From Reyranella soli (lineage in GTDB: Bacteria; Pseudomonadota; Alphaproteobacteria; Reyranellales; Reyranellaceae), in assembly GCF_007992495.1 (NCBI RefSeq), contig NZ_BKAJ01000035.1, forward strand, positions 1 through 57,737: DNA of 57,737 bases, read 5' to 3'. Below, piece by piece: positions 36,671-45,677 of this stretch. Position 1 is the stretch's first letter; the number at the start of each line of letters is the position of its first letter. The notes below the pieces were generated by a model. It was not told the origin of the DNA, did not search any database, and saw only the letters and a program-made list of their open reading frames with translations. Made by a program: the position numbers and the translations under genes.

Positions 36671-36818
36671 TCTCCTCCCCCGTCTTACGGGGAGGGTAGG
36701 GAGGGGGAGAGTTTCATCGACGATCTCCGCCCATTTCAGATCTGAAATTCTCAGAGGCCAGTGGGAGGCTTTCCCCCTCCCTACCCTCCCCCGCAAGACA
36801 CCCGCAAGACGGGGGAGG
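36671..36818. repeat. long inverted repeat between hyuA and hyuB
   Basis: The left arm (36671-36710) and right arm (36769-36818) are near-complementary: each combines a CTCCCCCGT-type hairpin with a GGGTAGGGAGGGGGA-type tract, or its complement. About 58 nt separate them. This is a composite of the dispersed GC-rich palindrome family, also present at 41466-41559. Confidence 0.8.
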
Positions 36819-36835
36819 AATGATCCTGCCTCACG

Positions 36836-38911
36836 CTAAGCATCGTTCTTCCGAATGATCAGGTTGCCCGCCGCGTCCGCCTCGAAGCTGTATTGCGGCG
36901 GCACCACGGTGGTCGAATCCATCTGCAGGACGATCGCCGGGCCGGGAATGCGTTCACCGACCGGCAAGAGGTCGCGGCGATAGAAGGTCGTGGGGTAGTC
37001 GGCGAGCTTGCCGCCTACACGGAACGTGCCGGTTCCCTCGCGGACCTTGGCTGCGTCGAGCGACTTGGCCGTGCCGGCCGTGGGCTTGGCGATCTTCGCC
37101 GCGCTGGCGGCGCCGATCAGGCGCAGGTTCACGATCTCGATGCCGGAGTCGGCGAAGTGATGGCCGTATTCGCGGCGGTGCACCTCGTGGAAGGTCTCGA
37201 AGACCTCGGCGAGCACCTTGCCGTCGATCGGCCCGTCGGGGATCGGCACCTTGAGCTCGTAGCCCTGGCCGACATAGCGCAGGTCGCCGCGGCGCTCGAA
37301 GGTGACGTTCTTGAGGTCGACGCCGTCAGCGGTGAAGCGCCCGGCGAGCTCCTTGGCCATGGCGGCGAAGTCGGCATTGATGCGCGCAAGATCGGCCGCT
37401 CCCGATACCTGGAACGAGGTGCGGATGGCATCGTAGCGCAGGTCGCTGATCAAGAGGCCGACGGCCGAGGTGATGCCGGGATGGGGCGGCACGATCACCT
37501 CGGGGATGCCCAGCATATCGGCCACTTCCGCGCCATGCAGCGGCCCCGCGCCGCCGAACGCCACCAGGGCGTAGTCGCGCGGATCGATGCCCTTCTGGAC
37601 GGTCCTGGACCGGATGGCGTTGGCCATGTTGGCGTTGATCACCGTGATCACGCCCTCGGCCGCCTCGCGGTCGGTCATGCCGAGCTCGCGCGCCAGCTCG
37701 CCGATCACGCGCCGCGCCGCCACTTCGTCGAGCGACATGCTGCCGCCCAAGAAGTTGCCACGGTCGAGGCGGCCCAGCACGACGTTGGCGTCGGTCACGG
37801 TGGCGCGGTTGCCGCCGCGGCCGTAGGCGGCCGGTCCCGGCACGGCGCCGGCCGAGCGCGGCCCGACCTTGAAGGCGCCGGCCTGGTCGACGAAGGCGAT
37901 CGAGCCGCCGCCGGCGCCGATCGTGTGCACGTCGATCATCGGCACCAGCACGGGGAAGCCCGCGATCCAGGTGTCGCGCGCCGTGGCCTCGCCGAAGCCG
38001 CCCTGGGTGACGATGCCGATATCGGCTGAGGTGCCGCCGATGTCGAAGGTGATGAGGTTGCGCCGTCCGGACAGGCCACCGGCCCAGTCGCCGCCGATCA
38101 CGCCGGCTGCCGGGCCCGAGAGCAGGGTGAGGACGGGCCGCTCGGCCACCATGCTCGGCGTGGCGACGCCGCCGTTGGACGCCATGATACGCAGGTCGGC
38201 CTTGAAGCCCGACGACTCGATCTCCGCCTCAAGCCGCGTCACGTAGTTGCGCACCTTGGGGCCGACGAAAGCGTTCATCGCCGTCGTCGTGAAGCGCTCG
38301 AACTCGCGGAACTGCGGCGACACCGACGAGGAGGTCGTGGCGAAGCATTCGGGATATTCCTCGCGCACGATTTCCATGGCGCGCGCCTCGTGCGCGGCAT
38401 CGAGATAGGAGAACAGGAAGCAGATGGCGATCGCCTGGACACCGGCTTCCTTCAGTTCGCGCACCGCCTGGCGGACGCCCGCCTCGTCGAGCGGCTCCAG
38501 CACCTCACCCTTGGGCGGCACCAGTCGTTCGGTCACGGTCTTGCGATGGCGGCGCTTGACCAGGGGCCGGTCCTGCCAGGGGATGTCCTGCATGATCGAG
38601 TAGTGCTGCGGCCGCTGATGGCGGCCGATATGCAGGATGTCGCGATAACCGCCGGTCGTGATCATGCCGGTGACGGCACCGTCGTGCTCGAGGATGGCGT
38701 TGGTGGCGATCGTGGTGCCGTGGAACACCACGTCGATCGTCTCGCGCGGGATGCCGTACTTGTCGCAAAGCGCCATCAGGCCCGCGACCACGCCGCGCGA
38801 GGGATCGTCCGGGGTTGTGGACACCTTGTGGACAGCCGTCTCGCCGGCCTCGGTGTCGGCATAGACCAGGTCCGTGAAGGTGCCGCCCACATCGACGCCG
38901 ATCAGCCTCAT
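36836..38911 (-). CDS. hyuA: hydantoinase A / oxoprolinase family protein
   Basis: A 691-residue HyuA subunit with the ASKHA-type ATP-binding fold: LIGVDVGGTFTDLVYAD at the N-terminus, VFHGTTIATNAILEHDGA, then the phosphate loops FDIGGTSADIG and TIGAGGGSIAF, and FGGAGPLHGAEVAD. ATG 38911 is preferred to an in-frame GTG at 38920 because GAGGGA lies 9 nt before it. With HyuB it should hydrolyse or carboxylate a cyclic amide or ketone at the cost of ATP. It diverges from the ABC importer-barbiturase operon, and the two units may share a promoter region. Confidence 0.93.
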   Translation of the reverse strand: MRLIGVDVGGTFTDLVYADTEAGETAVHKVSTTPDDPSRGVVAGLMALCDKYGIPRETIDVVFHGTTIATNAILEHDGAVTGMITTGGYRDILHIGRHQRPQHYSIMQDIPWQDRPLVKRRHRKTVTERLVPPKGEVLEPLDEAGVRQAVRELKEAGVQAIAICFLFSYLDAAHEARAMEIVREEYPECFATTSSSVSPQFREFERFTTTAMNAFVGPKVRNYVTRLEAEIESSGFKADLRIMASNGGVATPSMVAERPVLTLLSGPAAGVIGGDWAGGLSGRRNLITFDIGGTSADIGIVTQGGFGEATARDTWIAGFPVLVPMIDVHTIGAGGGSIAFVDQAGAFKVGPRSAGAVPGPAAYGRGGNRATVTDANVVLGRLDRGNFLGGSMSLDEVAARRVIGELARELGMTDREAAEGVITVINANMANAIRSRTVQKGIDPRDYALVAFGGAGPLHGAEVADMLGIPEVIVPPHPGITSAVGLLISDLRYDAIRTSFQVSGAADLARINADFAAMAKELAGRFTADGVDLKNVTFERRGDLRYVGQGYELKVPIPDGPIDGKVLAEVFETFHEVHRREYGHHFADSGIEIVNLRLIGAASAAKIAKPTAGTAKSLDAAKVREGTGTFRVGGKLADYPTTFYRRDLLPVGERIPGPAIVLQMDSTTVVPPQYSFEADAAGNLIIRKNDA

Positions 38912-39002
38912 ACGCTTCACTCCCTCGCAATTCGTTGCCCCGCCGGCAGCAGGACCCGTGCCAAGGAGATGAGACTAGCTCATTGCCCGGGGCGCGTCTT
39001 AC

Positions 39003-39063
39003 TGGAGCGCGGACCTCCAGGTCCGCTCATAATCATGATGCGGACCTGGAGGTCCGCGCTCCA
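39003..39063. repeat. extragenic palindrome, type alpha
   Basis: Perfect 24-nt arms (39003-39026 and 39040-39063, starting TGGAGCGCGGACCTCC) around a 13-nt loop containing TCATGAT. Each arm has an inner palindrome GGACCTCCAGGTCC. It lies in the divergent gap between hyuA and the ABC operon. Same family as 23511-23563. Confidence 0.9.
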
Positions 39064-39108
39064 TATTATTTTACAGTACTGGCATGGGGCTTGCTTCCTG
39101 GGGGCACG

Positions 39109-40125
39109 ATGGCGACGAAGCCCGACGTTGAACTTGTGGCCGTGACCAAGCGCTTTGGCGAGACCGCGGCGGTGGACCAGGTCAGCCTGCGTATCCCGGC
39201 GGGCTCCTATTGCTGCCTGCTTGGCCCATCGGGCTGCGGCAAGACCACGACCTTGCGCATGATCGCCGGCCACGAGGAGGCGAGCGAGGGCGACATCATC
39301 CTGGGCTCGGAGAACATCACCCACCTGCCGCCGGCGGCGCGCGGCACGGCGATGATGTTCCAGAGCTACGCCCTGTTCCCGCATCTCGACTGCACCGACA
39401 ACGTCGCCTTCAGCCTGCGCATGCGCGGTGTCGACAAGGACAAGCGCCGCGCGCAGGCCCGCGAAATGCTGAAGCGCGTGCAGATGGAGCCCTTCGCCGG
39501 CCGCCTGCCGGCCCAGCTTTCCGGCGGCCAGCAGCAGCGTGTGGCGCTGGCGCGTGCCTTGATCACCGATCCGCAGGTGCTGCTGCTCGACGAGCCCCTG
39601 TCGGCGCTCGACCCTTTCCTGCGCATAAAGATGCGCGAGGAGCTGAAGGCACTGCAGACCCGGCTCGGCATCAGCTTCATCCATGTCACGCACAGCCAGG
39701 ACGAGGCGATGGCCCTTGCCGACCTCGTCGTGGTGATGAACCACGGCAAGATCGAGCAGGCGGCCAGCGCCCGTGAAGTCTTCAACAAGCCGGCCTCGGC
39801 CTTCGTGGCGCGCTTCATCGGCGGCCACAACGTGCTGCCGGCCGCCGTGGCGCGCGCCAAGGGCGAGGGCGCGTTCGTGGCGATCCGCGCCGACCGCATC
39901 GTCGTACAGCCCGGCAATGCGCCGGTCGATGCGACGTCGCTCGCCGGCGTCACGCGCTCGGTGGAATATCTCGGCTCGACCGTGCAGGTCGGCGTCGATG
40001 TCATGGGTTTGGAGACCTTGTCCGCCGTCGTGCCGGAGGCGCGGTTCGACGCCAATCCGGTGGCGCCCGGCCAGCCTGTTGTTTTGTCGTGGGCGCCCAA
40101 GGATGTTCATGTCCTGGGGCGATAA
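39109..40125 (+). CDS. ABC transporter ATP-binding protein (PotA-like)
   Basis: A 338-residue ATPase of the spermidine/putrescine-iron-sulfate importer class. Walker A GPSGCGKTTTL, Q-loop FQSYALFPH, signature LSGGQQQRVALARAL and Walker B LLLDEPLSALD are intact; a C-terminal TOBE-like domain starts near residue 250. ATG 39109 gives the normal N-terminus. It begins an operon continuing with a binding protein, two permeases and a ring-opening amidohydrolase, so it probably powers import of that enzyme's substrate or a precursor. Confidence 0.93.
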   Translation: MATKPDVELVAVTKRFGETAAVDQVSLRIPAGSYCCLLGPSGCGKTTTLRMIAGHEEASEGDIILGSENITHLPPAARGTAMMFQSYALFPHLDCTDNVAFSLRMRGVDKDKRRAQAREMLKRVQMEPFAGRLPAQLSGGQQQRVALARALITDPQVLLLDEPLSALDPFLRIKMREELKALQTRLGISFIHVTHSQDEAMALADLVVVMNHGKIEQAASAREVFNKPASAFVARFIGGHNVLPAAVARAKGEGAFVAIRADRIVVQPGNAPVDATSLAGVTRSVEYLGSTVQVGVDVMGLETLSAVVPEARFDANPVAPGQPVVLSWAPKDVHVLGR

Positions 40126-40142
40126 AGAAGGAGGTACGTCAG

Positions 40143-41426
40143 ATGGCATCTAATCGGAAATTCGGACGCCGCAGCGTCCTGAAGGGCACCGCAGGCATCA
40201 CGGGTGCTGCGATCGGCAGCGGCGCGATCACCGGCTTCCCGGTGATCTGGGCGCAGAACAACAAGAACATCGTGCTGCGCCAGTGCGGCACCGGCGTGTC
40301 GGCGATCAACGAGATCGCCGAGAAGTGCAAGGCCGACTTGGGCATCACGCTGCAGATGACGGCGCTCGACTCCGACGCCGTCGTGCAGCGCGTCGTCACC
40401 CAGCCGAACTCGTTCGACATCGGCGACATCGAGTATTGGATGATCAAAAAGGTCTTCCCGGGCGGCAATCTTCAGGCGATGGACGTCAAGAAGATCAAGC
40501 TGTTCGATAAGATCGTGCCGATCTTCACCACCGGCAAGCTGAAGCCCGACAGCGTCATCGCCCAAGGCACGGCGCCCAGCACCGTGAGCTTCGTCGAGGG
40601 CCAGGGCTCGACCAAGTTCGCCAAGAGCCCGACCCAGTGGTTCACCATCGTGCCGACGATCTACAACGCCGACACGCTGGGCATCCGCCCCGACCTGGTC
40701 GGCCGCAAGATCGAGAACTGGAAGGACATCCTCGATCCGAAGTTCAAGGGCAAGACCTCGATCCTGAACATCCCGTCGATCGGCATCATGGATGCCGCGA
40801 TGATCTGCGAATCGGCGGGCATCGTGAAGTACGGCGACAAGGGCAACATGACCAAGGCGGAGATCGACAAGACCATCGATTTCCTGATCAAGACCAAGAA
40901 GGACGGCCAGTTCCGCGCCTTCTGGAAGACCTTCGACGAATCGGTGAACCTGATGGCCTCGGGCGAGGTCGTGATCCAGTCGATGTGGTCGCCCGCCGTC
41001 TCGGCGGTGCGCGGCAAGGGCGTGCCTTGCGTCTACCAGCCGCTCAAGGAAGGCTATCGCGCCTGGGGTGGTGGCCTGTCGCTCGCCAAGCACCTGCAGG
41101 GCGCGCAGCTCGACGCGGCCTACGACTATATCAACTGGTACCTGTCGGGCTGGGTCGGCGCGTTCTTGAACCGCCAAGGCTACTACTCGGCGGTGCTCGA
41201 GACGGCCAAGGCCAACATGACGCCTGACGAATGGGGTTTCTGGATGGAAGGCAAGCCCGCCCAGGGCGACATCAAGAACCCGCAGGGCCAGGTGGTCGAG
41301 AAGGCCGGCGCGGTACGCGACGGCGGCTCGTTCTACGAACGCATGGGCGCCGTTGCCTGCTGGAACGCAGTCATGGATGAGGACCGCTACATGGTCCAGA
41401 AGTGGAACTCGTTCATCGCGGCGTAG
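40143..41426 (+). CDS. ABC transporter substrate-binding protein (PotD-like)
   Basis: A 427-residue extracytoplasmic binding protein. Its Tat signal is clear: SNRKFGRRSVLKGTAGITG followed by a hydrophobic stretch ending near residue 38. The mature part has the PotD/family-1 organisation (ITLQMTALDSDAVVQRVV, NWKDILDPKFKGKTSILN). The RBS AGAAGGAGG supports ATG 40143. It follows the ATPase by 17 bp. The gap before the first permease is 167 bp and contains a double-armed GC palindrome that may adjust downstream expression. Ligand unknown. Confidence 0.92.
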   Translation: MASNRKFGRRSVLKGTAGITGAAIGSGAITGFPVIWAQNNKNIVLRQCGTGVSAINEIAEKCKADLGITLQMTALDSDAVVQRVVTQPNSFDIGDIEYWMIKKVFPGGNLQAMDVKKIKLFDKIVPIFTTGKLKPDSVIAQGTAPSTVSFVEGQGSTKFAKSPTQWFTIVPTIYNADTLGIRPDLVGRKIENWKDILDPKFKGKTSILNIPSIGIMDAAMICESAGIVKYGDKGNMTKAEIDKTIDFLIKTKKDGQFRAFWKTFDESVNLMASGEVVIQSMWSPAVSAVRGKGVPCVYQPLKEGYRAWGGGLSLAKHLQGAQLDAAYDYINWYLSGWVGAFLNRQGYYSAVLETAKANMTPDEWGFWMEGKPAQGDIKNPQGQVVEKAGAVRDGGSFYERMGAVACWNAVMDEDRYMVQKWNSFIAA

Positions 41427-41465
41427 GCCGGGACGAACAACTCATCGTTACGTGCCCCTCGTATT

Positions 41466-41559
41466 CCTCTCCCCCGTTAAGGGGAGAGGTTAGGTGAGGG
41501 GGCTTCGAAGGTTATCTGTAACCCCTCACCCCAGCCTCTCCCCCTAGCGGGGGAGAGGA
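41466..41559. repeat. double-armed GC-rich palindrome between ABC genes
   Basis: Left arm (CCTCTCCCCCGTTAAGGGGA and on, 41466-41501) and right arm (ending CCTAGCGGGGGAGAGG, about 41521-41559) are largely complementary, each with its own small hairpin. Such elements inside operons often stabilise or process the upstream mRNA; here that would favour binding-protein over permease (inference). Confidence 0.8.
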
Positions 41560-41593
41560 GGCATGAAGGATCGGCGGCGGGCATCTTGCTCCA

Positions 41594-42448
41594 ATGAAAC
41601 GTGTCTCTGCCTGGGTGACCTATCTGCAGGTGGCGCCGCTGGCGCTGATCTTCCTGCTGTTCCTGGTCGTGCCGATCGCCACCATCATCGTGGTGAGCTT
41701 CTTCGACTACAACACGACCCAGATCATCCCGGCCTTCCTGCTGCAGAACTACGAGGAGCTGCTGCTCTCGCCGGTGACCTGGGCGACCTATCTGCAGACC
41801 ATCCAGTTCTCCATCATCACCTGGGCGATCACCCTGGTGATCGGCTTCGCCGTGGCCTACTTCCTTGCCTTCGAGGTGCGCTCGACGACCTGGCAGATGG
41901 TGCTGTTCCTGGTCTGCACCATCCCGTTCTGGACCTCCAACGTGATCCGCATGATCTCGTGGATCCCCTTCCTGGGGCGCAACGGGCTCGCCAACATGAC
42001 CTTGATGCAGCTCGGCCTGATCCGCGAGCCGCTGGAGTTCCTGCTGTTCTCGAACTTCGCTGTCGTGCTGACCTACGTGCACCTCTACACGCTGTTCATG
42101 GTGGTGCCGATCTTCAATTCGATGATGCGCATCGACCGCAGCCTGCTCGAGGCGGCGCGCGATGCCGGCGCCTCGAGCTGGCAGACGCTGTGGACGGTCA
42201 TCGTGCCGCTGTGCAAGCCCGGCATCGCCATCGGCTCGATCTTCATCGTCACCATCGTCATGGGCGACTTCGTCACCGTGCGCATGATGAGCGGCGGCCA
42301 GAGCGCCTCGGTGTCGCTGATGATGATGAACGCCATGTCGCTGCTGCAGTATCCCGCGGCGGCCGCCAACGCCGTCGTCCTGCTGCTGCTGGTGCTGTTC
42401 ACGGTCGCCGCCATGATGCGGCTGGTCGACATCCGGAAGGAGCTGTGA
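41594..42448 (+). CDS. ABC transporter permease (PotB-like)
   Basis: A 284-residue inner-membrane permease with six membrane segments of the spermidine/putrescine type. The ATPase-contacting EAA loop reads LLEAARDAGASSWQTLWTVI-like (EAARDAGASSWQ) near residue 190. It is the first of the pair that forms the channel; the second permease starts one base after its stop. ATG 41594 begins MKRVSAWVTYLQ, directly before the first membrane segment. Confidence 0.92.
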   Translation: MKRVSAWVTYLQVAPLALIFLLFLVVPIATIIVVSFFDYNTTQIIPAFLLQNYEELLLSPVTWATYLQTIQFSIITWAITLVIGFAVAYFLAFEVRSTTWQMVLFLVCTIPFWTSNVIRMISWIPFLGRNGLANMTLMQLGLIREPLEFLLFSNFAVVLTYVHLYTLFMVVPIFNSMMRIDRSLLEAARDAGASSWQTLWTVIVPLCKPGIAIGSIFIVTIVMGDFVTVRMMSGGQSASVSLMMMNAMSLLQYPAAAANAVVLLLLVLFTVAAMMRLVDIRKEL

Positions 42449-42449
42449 G

Positions 42450-43292
42450 GTGATCGGTCGCCGCCGCGGTCCTGGCTACTGGCTGCTGGCCGGCTTCTTC
42501 GGCCTGTTCGTGCTGTTCCTCTACGGGCCTACCCTCACCATCCTGGTCCTGTCGTTCCAGGGGCCGTCGGGCGGGCTCACCTTCCCGATGAACGGTGTGT
42601 CGGTGCACTGGTTCAAGAACCTGTTCGAGAAGCAGATGGTCGGCGACTTCGCAGGCTCGCTGCAGCGCTCGATGATCCTGGGCGTGGCCGTCATGCTGGT
42701 GACGGTCGCCGCCTCGTTCTCGGCCGGTCTCGCCTTCCGCAGCCGCTTCAAGGGATCGGCCTTCATCTTCTATCTCGCCATCGCCAGCCTGATCGTGCCC
42801 TCGATTCTGATCAGCCTGGGCATCGGCCTCCTTTATCGCGTGCTCGGTTGGGATGCCGCCTGGTACAGCTCGGCTTTCGGCGCCCATCTCACCTGGACCC
42901 TGCCGTTCGGGCTGCTGATCATGTTCGCCGTCTTCAACCGCTTCGACCGGCGCTACGAGGAGGCAGCGCGCGACCTCGGCGCCACCTCGTGGCAGACCAT
43001 CCGCTTCGTGGTCATCCCGATCCTGCTGCCGAGCCTCATCGGCGTCGGGCTGTTCGGCTTCACGCTCTCCTACGACGAGTTCGCGCGCAGCCTCTACACA
43101 TCGGGCACCTTCAACACCCTGCCGCTGGAAATCTACGGCATGACCACCAACGTCACCACGCCGGTGCTCTATGCGCTGGGCACGGTGACGACGGGCGTGT
43201 CGTTCCTGGTGATCGCCCTGGCGCTGGTCTCCTTCACCTGGGTGCGCCGCCGCCGCCAGCGGCACGGCAGCGACGCCGGCAAGGCGGCATGA
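42450..43292 (+). CDS. ABC transporter permease (PotC-like)
   Basis: A 280-residue second permease subunit. It starts with GTG at 42450, one base after the stop of the first permease, within GAGGTG. Six membrane segments are seen, and the EAA loop is [20 protein letters not shown] near residue 170. The stop overlaps the amidohydrolase ATG (ATGA), so transport and ring-opening enzyme are translationally linked. Confidence 0.92.
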   Translation: MIGRRRGPGYWLLAGFFGLFVLFLYGPTLTILVLSFQGPSGGLTFPMNGVSVHWFKNLFEKQMVGDFAGSLQRSMILGVAVMLVTVAASFSAGLAFRSRFKGSAFIFYLAIASLIVPSILISLGIGLLYRVLGWDAAWYSSAFGAHLTWTLPFGLLIMFAVFNRFDRRYEEAARDLGATSWQTIRFVVIPILLPSLIGVGLFGFTLSYDEFARSLYTSGTFNTLPLEIYGMTTNVTTPVLYALGTVTTGVSFLVIALALVSFTWVRRRRQRHGSDAGKAA

Positions 43293-44350
43293 CCCGCCGG
43301 GCGAGGGTGCTGCGCCTGCCGACGGCCGGCCCACAGGACACCGTGCCGCTCGCCCAGGCCATCGATCGCGGCGAGATCGATCCCGCGACCATCGTCGCCA
43401 TCGTCGGCAAGACCGAAGGCAATGGCTGCGTCAACGATTTCACCCGCGGCTACGCCACTCTGGCGCTGAAGCTGCTGCTGGCCGAGCGCCTGAAATGCCC
43501 GATGGCCGAGGTCGAAGGCCGCGTCGCCATCGTCATGTCAGGCGGCACGGAGGGTGGGCTGTCGCCGCATCTTCTGGTGTTCTGCCGTGAGACGGCGACC
43601 GCAGCGGCGACCGGCTCGCGTCTCGCTATCGGCGTCGGCCTGACACGGTCTTTCAAGCCTGAGGAGATCGGCCGCGCTCCACAGATCGCGGCGACCGCCG
43701 AGGCCGTCGATTCGGCCATGAAGGATGCGGGCATCGCGTCGGCCGGCGATGTCCACTTCGTCCAGATCAAATGTCCGCTGCTCACCAAGGAGCGCATCGA
43801 AGAGGCCGAGCGCCGCGGCGCCGGCGTAGCGACCGACGATACCTATCATTCGATGGCGCTGTCGCGCGGCGCCTCGGCGCTGGGCGTCGCCCTGGCGCTG
43901 GGCGAGATCAAGGATGCCCCGCAAGCCGCCGTCTGCCGCGACTGGTCGCTTTATTCCAGGGTCGCCAGCACATCGGCCGGCGTCGAGCTCTTGCGCAACG
44001 AGATCGTCGTGCTGGGCAACGCGCCGGGCTGGGCAGGGGATCTTTTGATCGATCACGACGTGATGACCGACGCCATCGACGCCGAGGCCGCGCGCCGCGT
44101 GCTGGCCCGGCTCGGCGGCGAGACCGTCGCCGTCCTGGCCAAGGCCGAGGCCTCGCCCACGGGCGAGATCCGCGGCCGGCGCCATACCATGCTCGACGAC
44201 AGCGACATCCATTCGACGCGCCACGCCCGCGCCCTGGTCGGCGGCGTGCTGGCCGGCGTGATCGGCGACACGCTGCTTTACGTGTCCGGCGGCGCCGAGC
44301 ACCAGGGCCCGCCGGGCGGCGGGCCGGTGGCGATCATCGCGAAGGTCTAG
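43289..44350 (+). CDS. ring-opening amidohydrolase (barbiturase / cyanuric acid hydrolase family)
   Basis: A 353-residue member of the rare AtzD/barbiturase family, which hydrolyses cyanuric acid or barbiturate. The internal threefold arrangement is visible as three Lys-Ser pairs: Lys41 (VGKTEGN) with Ser84 (MSGGTEGG), Lys161 (IKCPLL) with Ser196 (RGASALG), and Lys285 ([11 protein letters not shown]) with Ser333 ([10 protein letters not shown]). The product would be a ureido- or carboxy-biuret-type acid. Its ATG overlaps the stop of the ABC permease. Whether the substrate is a pyrimidine, a triazine or another ring cannot be told. Confidence 0.9.
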   Translation: MTRRARVLRLPTAGPQDTVPLAQAIDRGEIDPATIVAIVGKTEGNGCVNDFTRGYATLALKLLLAERLKCPMAEVEGRVAIVMSGGTEGGLSPHLLVFCRETATAAATGSRLAIGVGLTRSFKPEEIGRAPQIAATAEAVDSAMKDAGIASAGDVHFVQIKCPLLTKERIEEAERRGAGVATDDTYHSMALSRGASALGVALALGEIKDAPQAAVCRDWSLYSRVASTSAGVELLRNEIVVLGNAPGWAGDLLIDHDVMTDAIDAEAARRVLARLGGETVAVLAKAEASPTGEIRGRRHTMLDDSDIHSTRHARALVGGVLAGVIGDTLLYVSGGAEHQGPPGGGPVAIIAKV

Positions 44351-44600
44351 CGTTTCGGCTTGATGGCGCGGTGCAGCGCTTTCGAAGGTTGGGGTGCATG
44401 AGAAGCAGCGGTGCATGCACTGCTGGCAGCCAATTCTCGGACTTAGCGCCCTTTCCGCCCTTTCCGGTAGTCCCCGCGTAGTAGTTTTCACTGGACCTGC
44501 CCACTATCGGTAGGCCGCCCTCTGAATTTAGATGGTTAAGATAATTAAGATGTTGGAATCACGCTCGCGGTGAAGGCCGAGCTCGCTGGGGGACTCCAGT

Positions 44601-44699
44601 GGCGCGTCATCTCGTGCTCTTTCGGACTGCGCGCCTCCTGGCGCGCTCATGAATCATGAGCGAGCCGGAGGCTCGCGGTCCGGAAGACCATGACGCGCC
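44601..44699. repeat. extragenic palindrome, type beta, compound
   Basis: Outer 10-bp arms GGCGCGTCAT / ATGACGCGCC enclose an imperfect stem built of CTTCCGGACCGCGAGCC-like and complementary arms around TCATGAATCATGA. The same core occurs at 49712-49778 and, as one arm, at 57698-57737. Confidence 0.85.
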
Positions 44700-44824
44700 C
44701 TCAGCGCACCCCGGTCCGGAGGCAAGCGACCGGACGGGCAGCGCGCGGTGTCTGACGCAGCGTTCTGGTCTCGGATCAACGATGCAAAGAGCGGGAGCGC
44801 ACGGACGCAGCGCAACACAGCGAT

Positions 44825-44851
44825 ATTATAACTGAAGTGTGATTCAGTCAA
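44825..44851 (-). promoter_or_regulatory. sigma70-like promoter with dyad in element B
   Basis: On the - strand TTGACT (44851-44846) and TATAAT (44830-44825) with a 15-bp spacer. ACTGAAGT (44831-44838) and ACTTCAGT (44854-44861) form a perfect 8-bp dyad flanking the -35 box, as an operator would. The -10 flank CACTTCAGTTATA is identical to element A. Confidence 0.6.
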
Positions 44852-45027
44852 TAACTTCAGTGTGCGAGAACAGTTTCGTTTTCGTGGGTTTTTTTGCACC
44901 GTAGAGGCCCCTGAAGCTGGCGGGTCCATCCGGTCGTTGTGTCGACGCCGCGAGTGCCAGCACTGCTGTCACGCCGACTCTTCATCATGGTCCTGGCTGG
45001 CCCCCGCGCTGCGCAGTGCCCGCGCGT

Positions 45028-45558
45028 TCACGTCGGCCAGCTGCGCCGAATCGGGTCTCTGCCGTCCCAGCCGACGGCGGCTGCGCGGATAGCGTCGAAG
45101 ATGCGCCGACGGGCCTCGGTCATGTGGGCCATCTCGATCACCGTCCCGGGATGGCCTTCGTTCCACAGATAGACGAAGCGGCCGCGGGCGCTGTCGCCCT
45201 GCTGGCCGACCGTGTAGCCCGATCCCAGCGCCTTCTTCAGGATCGCGTCGTAGTCGACCGGCCAGCTTGACCAGTGCTGCATGCCTTCGTGACCGGCGGC
45301 GAGGAAGTCGCGATACATGCTGGGCGTGGCGCAACGCTGCTGGATCAGCTCGAGCTGCACGTCGCCCGAGTTGGCCAGCGCGATCGAGACGTGGATGTCG
45401 TCGTAGCGCGTGCCGCGGTAGCTGAACTGCGTGACGGCAAGCTTGTCGGTGTAGAACCACGGACCGACACCGCAGACCTCGACCCAGTGCTTCATGGCGG
45501 CCTCGATGTCGCGGACAACGATGCCGACCTGGCGAAACTCACCGAACAGGCGACTCAT
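45028..45558 (-). CDS. VOC-family (glyoxalase-fold) protein
   Basis: A 176-residue vicinal-oxygen-chelate protein. It starts FRQVGIVVRDIEAAMKHW, typical of the first beta-alpha-beta-beta-beta module; metal-binding candidates are the Gln/His region of the first module and VQLELIQQ, with EGMQHWSSW and GTVIEMAH later. Members include methylmalonyl-CoA epimerase-like and lyase or dioxygenase enzymes. ATG 45558 with GGGAGGAA upstream is preferred to the longer frame. It is divergent from the serine hydrolase. Substrate unknown. Confidence 0.85.
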   Translation of the reverse strand: MSRLFGEFRQVGIVVRDIEAAMKHWVEVCGVGPWFYTDKLAVTQFSYRGTRYDDIHVSIALANSGDVQLELIQQRCATPSMYRDFLAAGHEGMQHWSSWPVDYDAILKKALGSGYTVGQQGDSARGRFVYLWNEGHPGTVIEMAHMTEARRRIFDAIRAAAVGWDGRDPIRRSWPT

Positions 45559-45677
45559 CGCGAGTTCCTCCCATGTTCGGCGGATCGTGAAGCGCAGGCG
45601 GTTGGCGGGCAACAAGTCGATTCCGACAAGGCTCGGGTAGCGAAAGCCGCGATTATTGCAAGAATCTCCGATACAAT

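Larger units (their letters stand above)
44351..45027. other. 677-bp gene-free stretch with repeat and element B
   Basis: It contains an AT-rich patch (44525-44560, TTAAGATAATTAAGAT), a type beta palindrome (44601-44699) and dispersed element B (about 44771-45000) related to element A, with a - strand promoter. No protein-coding signal convinced me; short - strand frames here look like chance. Confidence 0.6.
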
